From assembly GCF_000687455.2 (NCBI RefSeq), contig NZ_JGVW01000056.1, positions 1-64,000 on the forward strand: a stretch of DNA of 64,000 bases, read 5' to 3'. Made by a program: the position numbers and the translations under genes. The notes beneath the pieces are model-generated. The model was not told the origin of the DNA. It was given only the letters and a program-made list of their open reading frames with translations, and made no database searches. Positions 41,530 to 49,255 of this stretch are shown here, in pieces. Numbering within the stretch: the stretch's first letter is position 1; every line of letters starts with the position of its first letter. This DNA comes from Burkholderia sp. lig30 (lineage in GTDB: Bacteria; Pseudomonadota; Gammaproteobacteria; Burkholderiales; Burkholderiaceae).

Positions 41530-41569
41530 AAAAAAGCCGCATGTCCGGAAGGACATGCGGCTTTCTCTT
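41530..41569. terminator. Bidirectional terminator between livF and the GNAT gene
   Basis: AGCCGCATGTCC pairs perfectly with GGACATGCGGCT around a GGAA loop. There is a T-rich tract on the plus side and six T on the minus side. Confidence 0.92.
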
Positions 41570-41615
41570 GTGTGCGGGCTGGCGCACGCCCGTCATCGGC
41601 GCGAACGGACGGACG

Positions 41616-42071
41616 CTAGGCGGCCGGCAGCAGCTTGCCGAACGAGACCCGTTCCTCGACGCGATAGCCGAGCATCTCGTAGAAGCGGCACGCCTGCGCG
41701 TTGCCGGGCAGCACCTGCAGGTTCACCTTAAGGCAGCCGCGCGCCGCCAGTGCAGCCTCCGCATGCGCGACGAGCGCACGGCCGACGCCGGCGCGCCGCT
41801 CGCCGCCGGCGACGCCGATCGAGTACAGCCAGCCGCGATGACCGTCGTAGCCGGCCATCACCGTGCCGACGACGCGGCCGCGCAGCGTCGCGACGAAGAA
41901 CAGCTCCGGCTGCGTCGCGCACTTCAGCTCGATCGAGCGCCGCGGATCGCGGTGCGGCGCGTCCGGTTCCCCGTAGCCGGGAAACGCGTCGCGCCACAGC
42001 GCCAGCACGGCGTCGGTATCGGCGCGGTCGAACGCGCGGACCGCGAGGTCATCGGCCGCGGCGATCTCCAT
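41616..42071 (-). CDS. GNAT acetyltransferase, YpeA-like
   Basis: The 151-aa product is a single GNAT domain. GTVMAGYDGHRGWLYSIGV near residue 70 is nearly the same as in E. coli YpeA, followed by the acetyl-CoA loop ERRAGVGRALVAHAEAAL. The C-terminal NAQACRFYEMLGYRVEER completes the fold. The acceptor is unknown. It lies 13 bases downstream of argD, so it is probably co-transcribed, but a link to arginine metabolism is only suggested by position. Confidence 0.85.
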   Translation of the reverse strand: MEIAAADDLAVRAFDRADTDAVLALWRDAFPGYGEPDAPHRDPRRSIELKCATQPELFFVATLRGRVVGTVMAGYDGHRGWLYSIGVAGGERRAGVGRALVAHAEAALAARGCLKVNLQVLPGNAQACRFYEMLGYRVEERVSFGKLLPAA

Positions 42072-42084
42072 CGCGCGTCGCCTG

Positions 42085-43269
42085 TCAGAGCGAGTCGAGC
42101 ACCGAACGCAGCATCGCCATCATCTGGTCGATCTCGTCGGTCGTCACGTTCAGCGCGGGCATGAAGCGAAGCAGGTTCGGGCGCGCCGCGTTCAGCAGCA
42201 GGCCGTCCGGCTGCATCTCGCGTGCCTTCTCGACGATCTGCGTGCCGATGTCCTTGCCGAGCAGCAGCGCGCGCAGCAGGCCCTCGCCGCGCTCGCCTTC
42301 GAAGCCGCGCTCTTCCGACAGCTCCAGCAGCTTGCGCTTCAGGTATTCGCCCCGCGCGCGCACGCCTTCGAGGAACCCCGGCGCGACGAGCTGCGAGATC
42401 ACCGCGTAGCCGGCCGCCGTCATCAGCGGGTTGCCGTTGTACGTGCCGCCCTGGTCGCCGGCCTCGAACACCGCGACGTCCGCCTTCGACAGCAGCGCCG
42501 CGAGCGGCACGCCGCTGCCGATGCCCTTGCCGAGCGTCATGATGTCCGGCTCGACGTCGGCGAGCTCGTATGCGAACAGCGTGCCAGCGCGGCCGCAGCC
42601 GCTTTGCACTTCGTCGACGATCAGCAGCAGGTTGTGCTGCTTCGTCAGCGCGCGCAGCGCGCGCATGAATTCGCGCGTGGCCGGAATCACGCCGCCTTCG
42701 CCCTGGATCGGTTCGAGCATCACGGCGACGGTCTTTTCGTTGATCAGCCGTTCGACCGACGCGATGTCGTTCAGCTCGGCCTTCGGGAAGCCCGGCACCT
42801 GCGGCGCGTAGAGCGTGTCCCAGCCCGGCTTGCCGCTCGCCGACATGGTCGCGATCGTGCGGCCGTGGAAGCTGTGGTCGAACGTGATGATCTCGTACGC
42901 GCCGTTCCGGAACTTGCGGCCCCATTTGCGCGCGAGCTTGATCGCGCCTTCGTTCGCCTCGGCGCCGCTGTTGGTGAAGAAGACCTTGTCGAACACGCTG
43001 TGCTGCGTGAGCAGGCCGGCGAGCTTAGCCATCGGCTCGTTGTAGAAGGCCGGCGACGGGTTCAGCAGCTTCTCCGCCTGCGTCTTCAGCGCGTCGACGA
43101 CGCCGTCGTCGCAGTGGCCGAGGCTGTTGACCGCCCAGCCCTGGATGAAATCCAGATATCGCTTGCCGGTGTGATCGTAGAGCCACGACCCCTTGCCGTG
43201 CGTAAACACGATGTCGGGGCGGTTCGTGATGTACATCAGCGAGTCGATCGGATAGTCGTTCAGAGACAT
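42085..43269 (-). CDS. argD: Acetylornithine aminotransferase (class III PLP)
   Basis: The 394-aa PLP enzyme interconverts N-acetylornithine and N-acetylglutamate semialdehyde in arginine synthesis, and may also act on succinyldiaminopimelate. Class III motifs are NSGAEANEGAIKLARKWG near residue 97, the DEVQSGCGRAG cofactor region and the PLP lysine in MTLGKGIGSGVPLAALL. ATG 43269 (MSLNDYPIDSLMYITNRPD) has GGAG eight bases upstream. Related aminotransferases such as AstC are possible alternatives, but no ast genes are near. Confidence 0.85.
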   Translation of the reverse strand: MSLNDYPIDSLMYITNRPDIVFTHGKGSWLYDHTGKRYLDFIQGWAVNSLGHCDDGVVDALKTQAEKLLNPSPAFYNEPMAKLAGLLTQHSVFDKVFFTNSGAEANEGAIKLARKWGRKFRNGAYEIITFDHSFHGRTIATMSASGKPGWDTLYAPQVPGFPKAELNDIASVERLINEKTVAVMLEPIQGEGGVIPATREFMRALRALTKQHNLLLIVDEVQSGCGRAGTLFAYELADVEPDIMTLGKGIGSGVPLAALLSKADVAVFEAGDQGGTYNGNPLMTAAGYAVISQLVAPGFLEGVRARGEYLKRKLLELSEERGFEGERGEGLLRALLLGKDIGTQIVEKAREMQPDGLLLNAARPNLLRFMPALNVTTDEIDQMMAMLRSVLDSL

Positions 43270-43305
43270 GGCGGGAAGCTCCAGCGGGCGGTCAACGAAA
43301 AAAGA

Positions 43306-43334
43306 CAATAAAAAAGCCACGGGATGCCGTGGCT
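43306..43334 (-). terminator. Terminator between the reductase gene and argD
   Basis: AGCCACGG pairs with CCGTGGCT (43315-43322 with 43327-43334), followed by six T on the minus strand. It separates argD from the upstream gene. The 205 bases between it and the reductase stop hold only a 31-codon open frame (43470-43375, minus) with no ribosome-binding site. Confidence 0.85.
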
Positions 43335-43540
43335 GTGTGGTTCGAACAGCTTGTGCGTAACAAAGTGACGAGTGTTACGCGCGAGTCCGTGACGAGCCGG
43401 CGGCATCCGGGCGGAGCGGCGAGCGGCGACGTCGGAGAGCGGACAGGAAGCGGTTCATTCGCGCAAGCATAAGGCATCCCGCGCCTCACTGTAAACCGCC
43501 GCGATGCCACATATGTGTCGCGGCGGCCGTGGGACAGGGG

Positions 43541-44572
43541 TCAGACCGGATGCGCGAGGTCGGCGGCGCTCGTAAACGAGTCGGCGTAGAACTCGTCCGT
43601 CGGCAGGCCATGATGCTGCGTGAAGTCGCGCTGCGCGGACTCGACCATCACCGGCGCGCCGCACGCGTAGACCTGGTGGCCGGACAGGTCGGGCAGATCC
43701 TCGATCACCGCGCGGTGCACGAAGCCGGTGCGGCCGGTCCATGCGTCGGCGGCGTCCGGCTCGGAGAGCACCGGCACGAACGTGAAGTTCGGGATCTCGT
43801 TCGCCCATTGCTCGGCCAGCTCCGCGAGATAGAGGTCCTTCTTGCGGCGCGCGCCCCAGTAGAGCGTCATCGGGCGCGTGAGGCCCAGGTGCTTCGCGTG
43901 CTCGATGATCGCCTTGATCGGCGCGAAGCCGGTGCCCGACGCGAGCAGCACCATCGGCTTGTCGGAATCCTCGTGCAGGAAGAACGTGCCGAGCGGGCCT
44001 TCGAAGCGCAGGATGTCGCGCTCCTTCATCGCGCCGAATACGTGATCGGTGAACTTGCCGCCCGGCATGTGGCGGATGTGCAGCTCGATCGGGCCTTCCT
44101 CGTGCGGCGCGTTCGCCATCGAGTAGCTGCGGCGCGAGCCGTCCTTCAGGATGAACTCGATGTACTGGCCGGCGAGGTACTGCAGGCGCTCGTTGGCGGG
44201 CAGTTGCAGCTTGACCACCATCACGTCGTCCGCCTTGCGTTCGAGCGCGGCGATGCGGCACGGCAGCTTCTTGACCTGCACGCCGTCGACGCCGGCGATC
44301 TCGCGCACGTCGATTTCGAGGTCGCACTGCGCCGTCGCGCAGCACAGCAGCGCGAGGCCGCGGGTGCGCTCGTCGTTCGACAGCGCCGACGCGGCGTGCG
44401 CGCCCTGTTCGACCTGGCCCGACACGATCTGGCCTTTGCACGAGCCGCACGCGCCGTTCTTGCAGCCGTACGGCAGATGCACGTTCTGGCGCAGTGCGGC
44501 TGCCAGCACGGTTTCATCCGACTCGACCTGGAATTGCCGGCCGCTTTGCTTGAGAGTTACGTTGAATGCCAT
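43541..44572 (-). CDS. Ferredoxin-reductase fusion (CDP-6-deoxy-delta-3,4-glucoseen reductase-like)
   Basis: The 343-aa protein joins an N-terminal [2Fe-2S] ferredoxin domain (PYGCKNGACGSCKGQI, then LALLCCATAQCD: four cluster Cys) to an FAD-binding domain (GSRRSYSMANAPHE) and a C-terminal NAD(P)H domain (LLASGTGFAPIKAIIEHA; VYACGAPVMVESA). It can pass electrons from NAD(P)H to a partner enzyme. Burkholderia annotation calls this type CDP-6-deoxy-delta-3,4-glucoseen reductase after AscD, but no deoxysugar genes are near, so the true partner may be an oxygenase or other enzyme. ATG 44572 gives the natural N-terminus (MAFNVTLKQSGRQF). Confidence 0.82.
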   Translation of the reverse strand: MAFNVTLKQSGRQFQVESDETVLAAALRQNVHLPYGCKNGACGSCKGQIVSGQVEQGAHAASALSNDERTRGLALLCCATAQCDLEIDVREIAGVDGVQVKKLPCRIAALERKADDVMVVKLQLPANERLQYLAGQYIEFILKDGSRRSYSMANAPHEEGPIELHIRHMPGGKFTDHVFGAMKERDILRFEGPLGTFFLHEDSDKPMVLLASGTGFAPIKAIIEHAKHLGLTRPMTLYWGARRKKDLYLAELAEQWANEIPNFTFVPVLSEPDAADAWTGRTGFVHRAVIEDLPDLSGHQVYACGAPVMVESAQRDFTQHHGLPTDEFYADSFTSAADLAHPV

Positions 44573-44633
44573 AGATTCATCGAAAACAAAATGTGGGGAC
44601 CGTGCATGTCGGGCACGGCAGCTACAATGCAAA

Positions 44634-44654
44634 CCGTTGCGCGTGGCGCAACGG
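44634..44654. repeat. Perfect 21-bp inverted repeat in a divergent promoter region
   Basis: CCGTTGCGC and GCGCAACGG are perfect 9-base arms around GTG, between the divergent reductase and SDR genes. A TACAAT -10-like box lies at 44622-44627. It may be an operator or a hairpin in the SDR leader. Confidence 0.5.
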
Positions 44655-44678
44655 TGGCTACTGATTTCGCACTACACC

Positions 44679-45707
44679 ATGATCGCGACACGAATTCTGC
44701 GCCGGCCGCGCGTACTGATCGTCGGCTGCGGCGACGTCGGCCTGCGCTGCGTCGAACAACTGCGCGCGCGGCGCGGCGGCGTGCGCATCTTCGCGCTGAC
44801 GAGCCAGCCGGGGCGGCGCGCCGAATTGCGCGCGGCGGGCGCGACGCCGATCGTCGGCGACCTGGATCGCCCGTCGACGCTCGCCCGCGCCGGCAAGCTG
44901 GCCCGCACGATCCTGCATCTCGCGCCGCCGCAGCCCGACGGCACCGACGACCGGCGCACGCGCGCGCTCGTCGCGGCGCTGGCCACGCGCGTGCCGCGAC
45001 CCGCGTGTCAGCCGGCGCCGGCATACGGCAGGCTGCGGAAAGGGCGCGCGGCGGCCCGGTCGGCCGGCTCGCCTTTTCAGGCAGCGCGTATTGTAACCGA
45101 GCGTCCTTGCGCGCCGAGGCTCGTCTATGCGAGCACGAGCGGCGTATACGGCGATTGCGGCGGGGCGTGGATCGACGAAACGCGCCCGGTGCACCCGGCG
45201 AATCCGCGCGCATTTCGCCGTGTGTCGGCCGAGCGGCAACTGCGCGCCGCGGCCGCGCGCGGCGTGCTGTCGGTGCGCATCGTGCGGATTCCGGGCATCT
45301 ATGCGGCGAACCGGCTGCCGCTCGCGCGCCTCGAGCGCGGAACCCCCGCGCTCGTGCCGGCCGACGACGTCTACACGAACCACATTCACGCCGACGACCT
45401 CGCGGCGATCCTGTTGCGTGCGGCGGCGCGCGGCAAGCCGTCGCGCGCGGTGCACGCGTCGGACGACAGCGAACTGCTGATGGGGGAGTATTTCGAGCGC
45501 GTCGCGCGTGCGTTCGGGCTGCCGCCGCCGCCGCGCGTGAGCCGCGCCGACGCCCAGCGCCTGCTCGAGCCGACGCTGCTGTCGTTCATGCGCGAATCGC
45601 GGCGGCTTTCCAACGCGCGGCTCAAGCGCGAATTGCGCGTGACGCTGCGCTATCCGACCGTCGACGATTTCCTGCGGACCGCCGGCGCGTCAGATCAGCG
45701 CAGGTAG
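44679..45707 (+). CDS. Atypical SDR, NAD(P)-dependent epimerase-like
   Basis: The 342-aa product has an N-terminal Rossmann motif (VLIVGCGDVGLRCVEQL) and the segment RLVYASTSGVYGDCGGAWID seen in atypical extended SDRs such as E. coli YeeZ. The usual Tyr-x3-Lys catalytic pair is not evident; the matching stretch reads PRAFRRVSAERQLRA. Between about residues 108 and 148 there is a poorly ordered Ala/Arg/Pro-rich insert. The substrate is unknown. Its 3' end overlaps the convergent 62-aa membrane-protein gene by 18 bases. Confidence 0.78.
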   Translation: MIATRILRRPRVLIVGCGDVGLRCVEQLRARRGGVRIFALTSQPGRRAELRAAGATPIVGDLDRPSTLARAGKLARTILHLAPPQPDGTDDRRTRALVAALATRVPRPACQPAPAYGRLRKGRAAARSAGSPFQAARIVTERPCAPRLVYASTSGVYGDCGGAWIDETRPVHPANPRAFRRVSAERQLRAAAARGVLSVRIVRIPGIYAANRLPLARLERGTPALVPADDVYTNHIHADDLAAILLRAAARGKPSRAVHASDDSELLMGEYFERVARAFGLPPPPRVSRADAQRLLEPTLLSFMRESRRLSNARLKRELRVTLRYPTVDDFLRTAGASDQRR

Positions 45708-45878
45708 CGCCTCGATCAGCAGGAAACATAGCAGCGCGCCGATCAGCGCGCCGATCAGGTTCGGGTGGTATTTGTGCTTCGCGCGCATGACCAGCAGCAG
45801 CCCGCCGATCACGATCGCGCCGAGCGCGGCGAACGCGAGCATCACATATGTCATCTCGACCGGGTGGTTGATCAGCAT
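45690..45878 (-). CDS. Small two-helix membrane protein (62 aa)
   Basis: MLINHPVEMTYVMLAFAALG begins a 62-aa protein with two hydrophobic segments (about 10-31 and 40-61) joined by a basic loop (MRAKHKYHPN). ATG 45878 has GGGAGG eight bases upstream. I do not recognise a named family. It ends inside the convergent SDR gene (18-base overlap) and lies downstream of rsuA with a 109-base gap. Confidence 0.72.
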   Translation of the reverse strand: MLINHPVEMTYVMLAFAALGAIVIGGLLLVMRAKHKYHPNLIGALIGALLCFLLIEALPALI

Positions 45879-45987
45879 GATGGCCTCCCTGCAGCGCTGA
45901 CCCTTTTGAATCGAGTATAGCGGGGGGCGCGCGCCGTCGCCACGCGTCAGGGGGCAGATCGCGTCGCGCGGTCGTGCGGATTTTCCC

Positions 45988-46704
45988 TTACAGGGTTTTC
46001 GCGGTGCCGCGCAGCGCGGCCAGCTCGGCCTCGCCGAGCCACTGCCATTCGCCCGGCGCGAGCGTGTCCGGCAGCGTGAAGCCGCCGACGCTTTCCCGGT
46101 GCAGCGCCTCGACGCGGTTGCTCGCGGCGGCAACCATTCGCTTCACCTGGTGATACTTGCCTTCGAGCACCGTCAGCGCGAGGACGTGCGTGTCGCGCGC
46201 GTCGGCGGCGATTGCGGCGATCGGCTTCGGCTCGCCGTGCAGCATCACGCCCGAGCGCAGCGCGTTCAGTTGCGTGTCGTCGAGTGGGTGGCGCACGGTC
46301 GCGACGTAGGTTTTCGGCACCTTGCGCTTCGGCGACGTGTACGCGTGCACGAACTGGCCGTCGTCGGACAGCAGCAGCAGCCCCGTCGTGTCCTGATCGA
46401 GCCGGCCGACGCACTGCACGCCGCGCGCGACGAGCGGCGGCGGCAGCAGGCTGAACACGCTCGCGTGGTGTTGCGGGTCGCGCGAGCACTCGTAGCCGGC
46501 GGGCTTGTTGAGCGCGAGATACGCGTGCGCGTGGAATGCCCACGGCGTGCCGTCGACCGAGAACACCAGGCGGTCGGTGTCGAACGGCGCGGCCGGGTTG
46601 GTGCAGGCCGTGCCGCCGACGTCGACGCGCGCCGTTTCGATCAGGCCGCGGCACTGGCGGCGCGAGCCGAAACCCTGGCTGAAGAGAATGCTTTCGAGAT
46701 CCAT
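45988..46704 (-). CDS. rsuA: 16S rRNA pseudouridine(516) synthase
   Basis: The 238-aa protein has an N-terminal S4 RNA-binding domain (FGSRRQCRGLIETARVDVGG) and the catalytic core with VGRLDQDTTGLLLLSDD near residue 105 and EGKYHQVKRMVAAASNRVEA. Together these fit RsuA, which makes pseudouridine 516 in 16S rRNA. Other S4-containing members such as RluB or RluF are possible, but the length and the KYHQVKRM motif favour RsuA. It is divergent from copC with 126 bases between the starts. Confidence 0.87.
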   Translation of the reverse strand: MDLESILFSQGFGSRRQCRGLIETARVDVGGTACTNPAAPFDTDRLVFSVDGTPWAFHAHAYLALNKPAGYECSRDPQHHASVFSLLPPPLVARGVQCVGRLDQDTTGLLLLSDDGQFVHAYTSPKRKVPKTYVATVRHPLDDTQLNALRSGVMLHGEPKPIAAIAADARDTHVLALTVLEGKYHQVKRMVAAASNRVEALHRESVGGFTLPDTLAPGEWQWLGEAELAALRGTAKTL

Positions 46705-46830
46705 AGCGCGCGCATTCTATCAAGCGGGAGCGCGTGGCCGGCGGGACGGCGCGCAGCAGCTGGTAAGCTGCGCGATCGCCGCGCGTCCGCGAGCCGGTTG
46801 CGGCATGCGCTCAACTTTTCCGGAGAAGAC

Positions 46831-47205
46831 ATGACTTTCGATCCCGTTTACGTCAGCCGCAAGGCCGCAGCCGTCGTGTTGGCGGCGACCGTGTCGTCGG
46901 CGGCGTTCGCGCACGCCCGGCCCGCCAACACCGAGCCGGCCGCGAACGCCGTGCTGGCATCCGCGCCGCCGGCCGTTGCGATCGGCTTCACCGAGACGCT
47001 CGAACCGTCGTTCAGCTCGATCGTCGTCGTCGACGGGCAGGGCAACGCAGTGTCGGCCGGCAAGGCGAGCGTCGATGGCGCGAACCGCAAACGGATGACG
47101 GTGCCGCTCGCAACGCTTGCGTCGGGCGCGTACACGGTCAAATGGGTGGCTGTCGCGGCAGATGGCCATCGGACGCAGGGCACGTACCGATTCAGCGTGA
47201 AGTGA
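46831..47205 (+). CDS. CopC-domain periplasmic copper-binding protein
   Basis: The 124-aa product has a signal peptide (AAAVVLAATVSSAAFA) and a mature CopC domain starting at His (HARPANTEPAANAVL), so the N-terminal His Cu(II) ligand is in place. The C-terminal YTVKWVAVAADGHRTQGTYRF carries the second conserved His. There is no Met-rich Cu(I) loop, which fits the Cu(II)-only CopC class. No copD is adjacent, unlike in pco/cop operons. A GGAGA ribosome-binding site precedes ATG 46831. Confidence 0.88.
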   Translation: MTFDPVYVSRKAAAVVLAATVSSAAFAHARPANTEPAANAVLASAPPAVAIGFTETLEPSFSSIVVVDGQGNAVSAGKASVDGANRKRMTVPLATLASGAYTVKWVAVAADGHRTQGTYRFSVK

Positions 47206-47299
47206 CGCGTTTGCGCGGTGTTGGGCGGGGTTTCCGGGCGATCCGTCCGGCTTGCGACAGGTTGGCCTGTTTCCATTCTTTCGTAAGGTGAATAGGGTG

Positions 47300-47671
47300 A
47301 TGACCGACACCGTCTCAGAAATCTTCGACCGATTCGACAACCTCCATGACTGGTATGTCGACGGCATCTTGACTGAGAGTGAGGGCGGTTCGGGCATTCC
47401 CGATATCTTCATCCTGAGGGCACACGACGGGCAACGCCGTGCAACGGTCACATTCGAGGGAGTCACCCGGCTTGGGTTCGAAGCCGGGGGATTGCTGAAT
47501 ATCGTGAATTCGTTGGAGGCAGTGCGGCCGGGTACGGAGGCATACGCGAAGGCGGAGGCGTTGCTGTCTCGCTCTGCTCACGGCGAACGTCGTGCCCGTT
47601 ACGTCGCCTATCTGTATTCAACCCTTGGCGTAGAGTTGGCCGTCGAATTTGACCGGCTGCGTATCGACTGA
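47300..47671 (+). CDS. Protein of unknown function (123 aa)
   Basis: The product begins MTDTVSEIFDRFDNLHDWYV and contains ILRAHDGQRRATVTFEGVTR and a C-terminal RRARYVAYLYSTLGVELAVE helix. It is soluble with no signal peptide. I do not recognise the family; the order of strands and helices resembles small immunity-type or DUF proteins, which is only an impression. ATG 47300 is preceded by GTAAGGTG; earlier in-frame starts extend to 47252. It has a visibly lower GC bias than its neighbours and sits between copC and a tRNA gene. Confidence 0.6.
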   Translation: MTDTVSEIFDRFDNLHDWYVDGILTESEGGSGIPDIFILRAHDGQRRATVTFEGVTRLGFEAGGLLNIVNSLEAVRPGTEAYAKAEALLSRSAHGERRARYVAYLYSTLGVELAVEFDRLRID

Positions 47672-47770
47672 TGGCGCGGGGCGGATGGTGACTGGGTACG
47701 AGTGATCGTGATCTGCGGTGGTATTTCGCATCAAGCCGTACCCTCGATTTTTGGGGCTTCCCCGGTTCCG

Positions 47771-47850
47771 CTCGGGACTTCCCGAAAACGAAAAACCCGC
47801 GGAAGCCTATAGCCGACGCGGGTTTTGGGAATTCTCGGGACTGCCCGAAA
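47771..47850. repeat. Near-identical 17-bp direct repeats flanking the tRNA terminator
   Basis: CTCGGGACTTCCCGAAA (47771-47787) and CTCGGGACTGCCCGAAA (47834-47850) differ at one base and are 63 bp apart. Each has internal dyad symmetry (CGGG...CCCG). They bracket the terminator hairpin downstream of tRNA-Leu. Confidence 0.6.
47785..47826 (-). terminator. Terminator of tRNA-Leu
   Basis: On the minus strand AAAACCCGCG pairs with CGCGGGTTTT (47792-47801 with 47817-47826) and runs on into TTTTTCGTTTT. It lies about 33 bases past the tRNA 3' end. Confidence 0.8.
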
Positions 47851-47858
47851 CTATCTGA

Positions 47859-47943
47859 TGGTGCCCAGGGCCGGAATCGAACCGGCACGCCTTGCGGCGG
47901 GGGATTTTGAGTCCCCTGCGTCTACCAATTTCACCACCTGGGC
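47859..47943 (-). tRNA. tRNA-Leu (anticodon CAA)
   Basis: The 85-nt gene is read on the minus strand. The acceptor stem GCCCAGG pairs with CCTGGGC, followed by A and an encoded CCA. The anticodon stem GGGGA/TCCCC closes the loop CTCAAAA, giving anticodon CAA for UUG codons. A class II long variable arm (CCGCCGCAAGGCG) and the T-arm GGTTCGAACC are present. Confidence 0.95.
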
Positions 47944-47999
47944 TTATCGCGACCGCGCATGCGATTGCGCGCGGCGAAAGCGCGAATTATCGCCGAAAA

Positions 48000-48024
48000 C
48001 GCCGCGCCGGGCAAGCAGCCCGGC
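48000..48024 (-). terminator. Terminator-like hairpin after the orphan binding-protein gene
   Basis: GCCGGGC (48006-48012) pairs with GCCCGGC (48018-48024), followed on the minus strand by GCGGCGTTTTC. It is just past the stop at 48031; the T tract is weak. Confidence 0.5.
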
Positions 48025-48030
48025 ATCCGC

Positions 48031-49188
48031 TCACTGGCTGAGGTAGACGAACCCGCCGTTCTTCACGATTCCCATCACGCTCGCGCGCTGGTCGAGCCCG
48101 ACGTGATCGCTGTCGCTCGTATTGACGACGCCGTTCGGCACCACCAGCTCGTGCGCGCGCTCCAGCTCCCGGCGCAGCACGTTGCGAAACTCGGGCGTGC
48201 CCGGCTGCGCGGCCTTCAGCGCGCGGCCGACCGCGTCGGCCAGCCGCGGATACACGCCGGCGGCATCGCCCGCGAACTGCGTGACCGTGCCCGCGCCGTA
48301 CTTCGCCTCGTAGGCACTGACGAACGCGAGCGCCGCCTTGCGGGCCGGATGATCGGCCGGCAGCGTGCGCGCGACGACGACCGGCTGCGTCGGGAACAGC
48401 GTGCCCTCGACGTCCTTGCCGCCGAGCCGGATGAATTCCGGGGTCGCGATGCCGTGCGTCTGGTAGATCGGGCCCTTGTAGCCGCGCTCGATCAGCGTGC
48501 GCTGCGGCAGCACGGTCGGCGTGCCGGCGCCGGCGATCAGGATCGCGTCGGGCCTCGCCGCGATCAGCTTCAGCGCCTGCCCCGTGACGCTCGCGTCGGT
48601 GCGGTTGAAGCGCTCGCTCGCGACGATGCGGATCTTGCGCAGTTCGGCGAAGCGGCTGAACTCGTTGAGCCAGCTGTCGCCATAACTGTCCGCGAAGCCA
48701 ATGAAGCCGACCGTCTTCACGCCGTGATTCGCCATGTAGCGGGTCATCACGTCGGCCATCGCCCGGTCGCTCTGCGCCATCTTGAACGCCCACACCCGCG
48801 CACCTTCCTGCGGCTCGACGATCGACCCGGAGCCGATCAGCGTGACCATCGGCGTCTGCGCGCCGGCGACCGCGTCGAGCGCCGCAAGCGCGGCCGGCGT
48901 GATGTTCGGCCCGATCACCACGTCCACCTTGTCCTCGGACACCAGCTTGCGGATGTTGCGCACCGCGACGCCCGGGTCGGACGCGTCGTCGAGCAGCGTC
49001 ACCTGGACGTTCTGCCCGGCGATCGTCTTCGGCCACATCAGGATCGCGTTCTTGCTCGACATGCCGATCGCGGCGGCCGGGCCGGTCGTCGACAGGTCGA
49101 CGCCGACCTTCAGGTCGGCGTGCGCGACCGCGCACGAAAGCAGCAGGGCGGCGCCGGCGGCGCGGCGCAGCAAGGTGGATGGCGTCAT
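48031..49188 (-). CDS. Orphan LIV-type ABC substrate-binding protein
   Basis: The 385-aa periplasmic binding protein has a signal peptide (RRAAGAALLLSCAVAHA) without a lipobox at the cleavage site and starts its mature part with DLKVGVDLSTTGPAAAIG. It has the type I fold of the LivJ/LivK family: VRNIRKLVSEDKVDVVIGPN, MVTLIGSGSIVEP and VKTVGFIGFADSYGDSW. No permease or ATPase gene is adjacent, so it must use a transporter encoded elsewhere or act in sensing. The substrate is unknown; the family includes aromatic-compound and amide binders. Confidence 0.87.
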   Translation of the reverse strand: MTPSTLLRRAAGAALLLSCAVAHADLKVGVDLSTTGPAAAIGMSSKNAILMWPKTIAGQNVQVTLLDDASDPGVAVRNIRKLVSEDKVDVVIGPNITPAALAALDAVAGAQTPMVTLIGSGSIVEPQEGARVWAFKMAQSDRAMADVMTRYMANHGVKTVGFIGFADSYGDSWLNEFSRFAELRKIRIVASERFNRTDASVTGQALKLIAARPDAILIAGAGTPTVLPQRTLIERGYKGPIYQTHGIATPEFIRLGGKDVEGTLFPTQPVVVARTLPADHPARKAALAFVSAYEAKYGAGTVTQFAGDAAGVYPRLADAVGRALKAAQPGTPEFRNVLRRELERAHELVVPNGVVNTSDSDHVGLDQRASVMGIVKNGGFVYLSQ

Positions 49189-49211
49189 GCGTGAGATCTC
49201 CGTCGGCGATG

Positions 49212-49237
49212 AAAAAAAGGGGCGCCAATCGCGCCCC
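49212..49237 (-). terminator. Terminator of cysB
   Basis: GGGGCGC pairs with GCGCCCC (49219-49225 with 49231-49237), followed by seven T on the minus strand, 19 bases past the cysB stop codon. Confidence 0.9.
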
Positions 49238-49255
49238 GGTCGTTATCGTGTCCCG

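Noticed and set aside
43375-43470. 31-codon frame between the reductase gene and the argD terminator
   Set aside because: No ribosome-binding site and an Arg/Ser-rich product; too short to support by sequence alone.
43292-43510. 72-codon minus-strand frame upstream of argD
   Set aside because: It runs through the terminator hairpin and has no ribosome-binding site or family resemblance.
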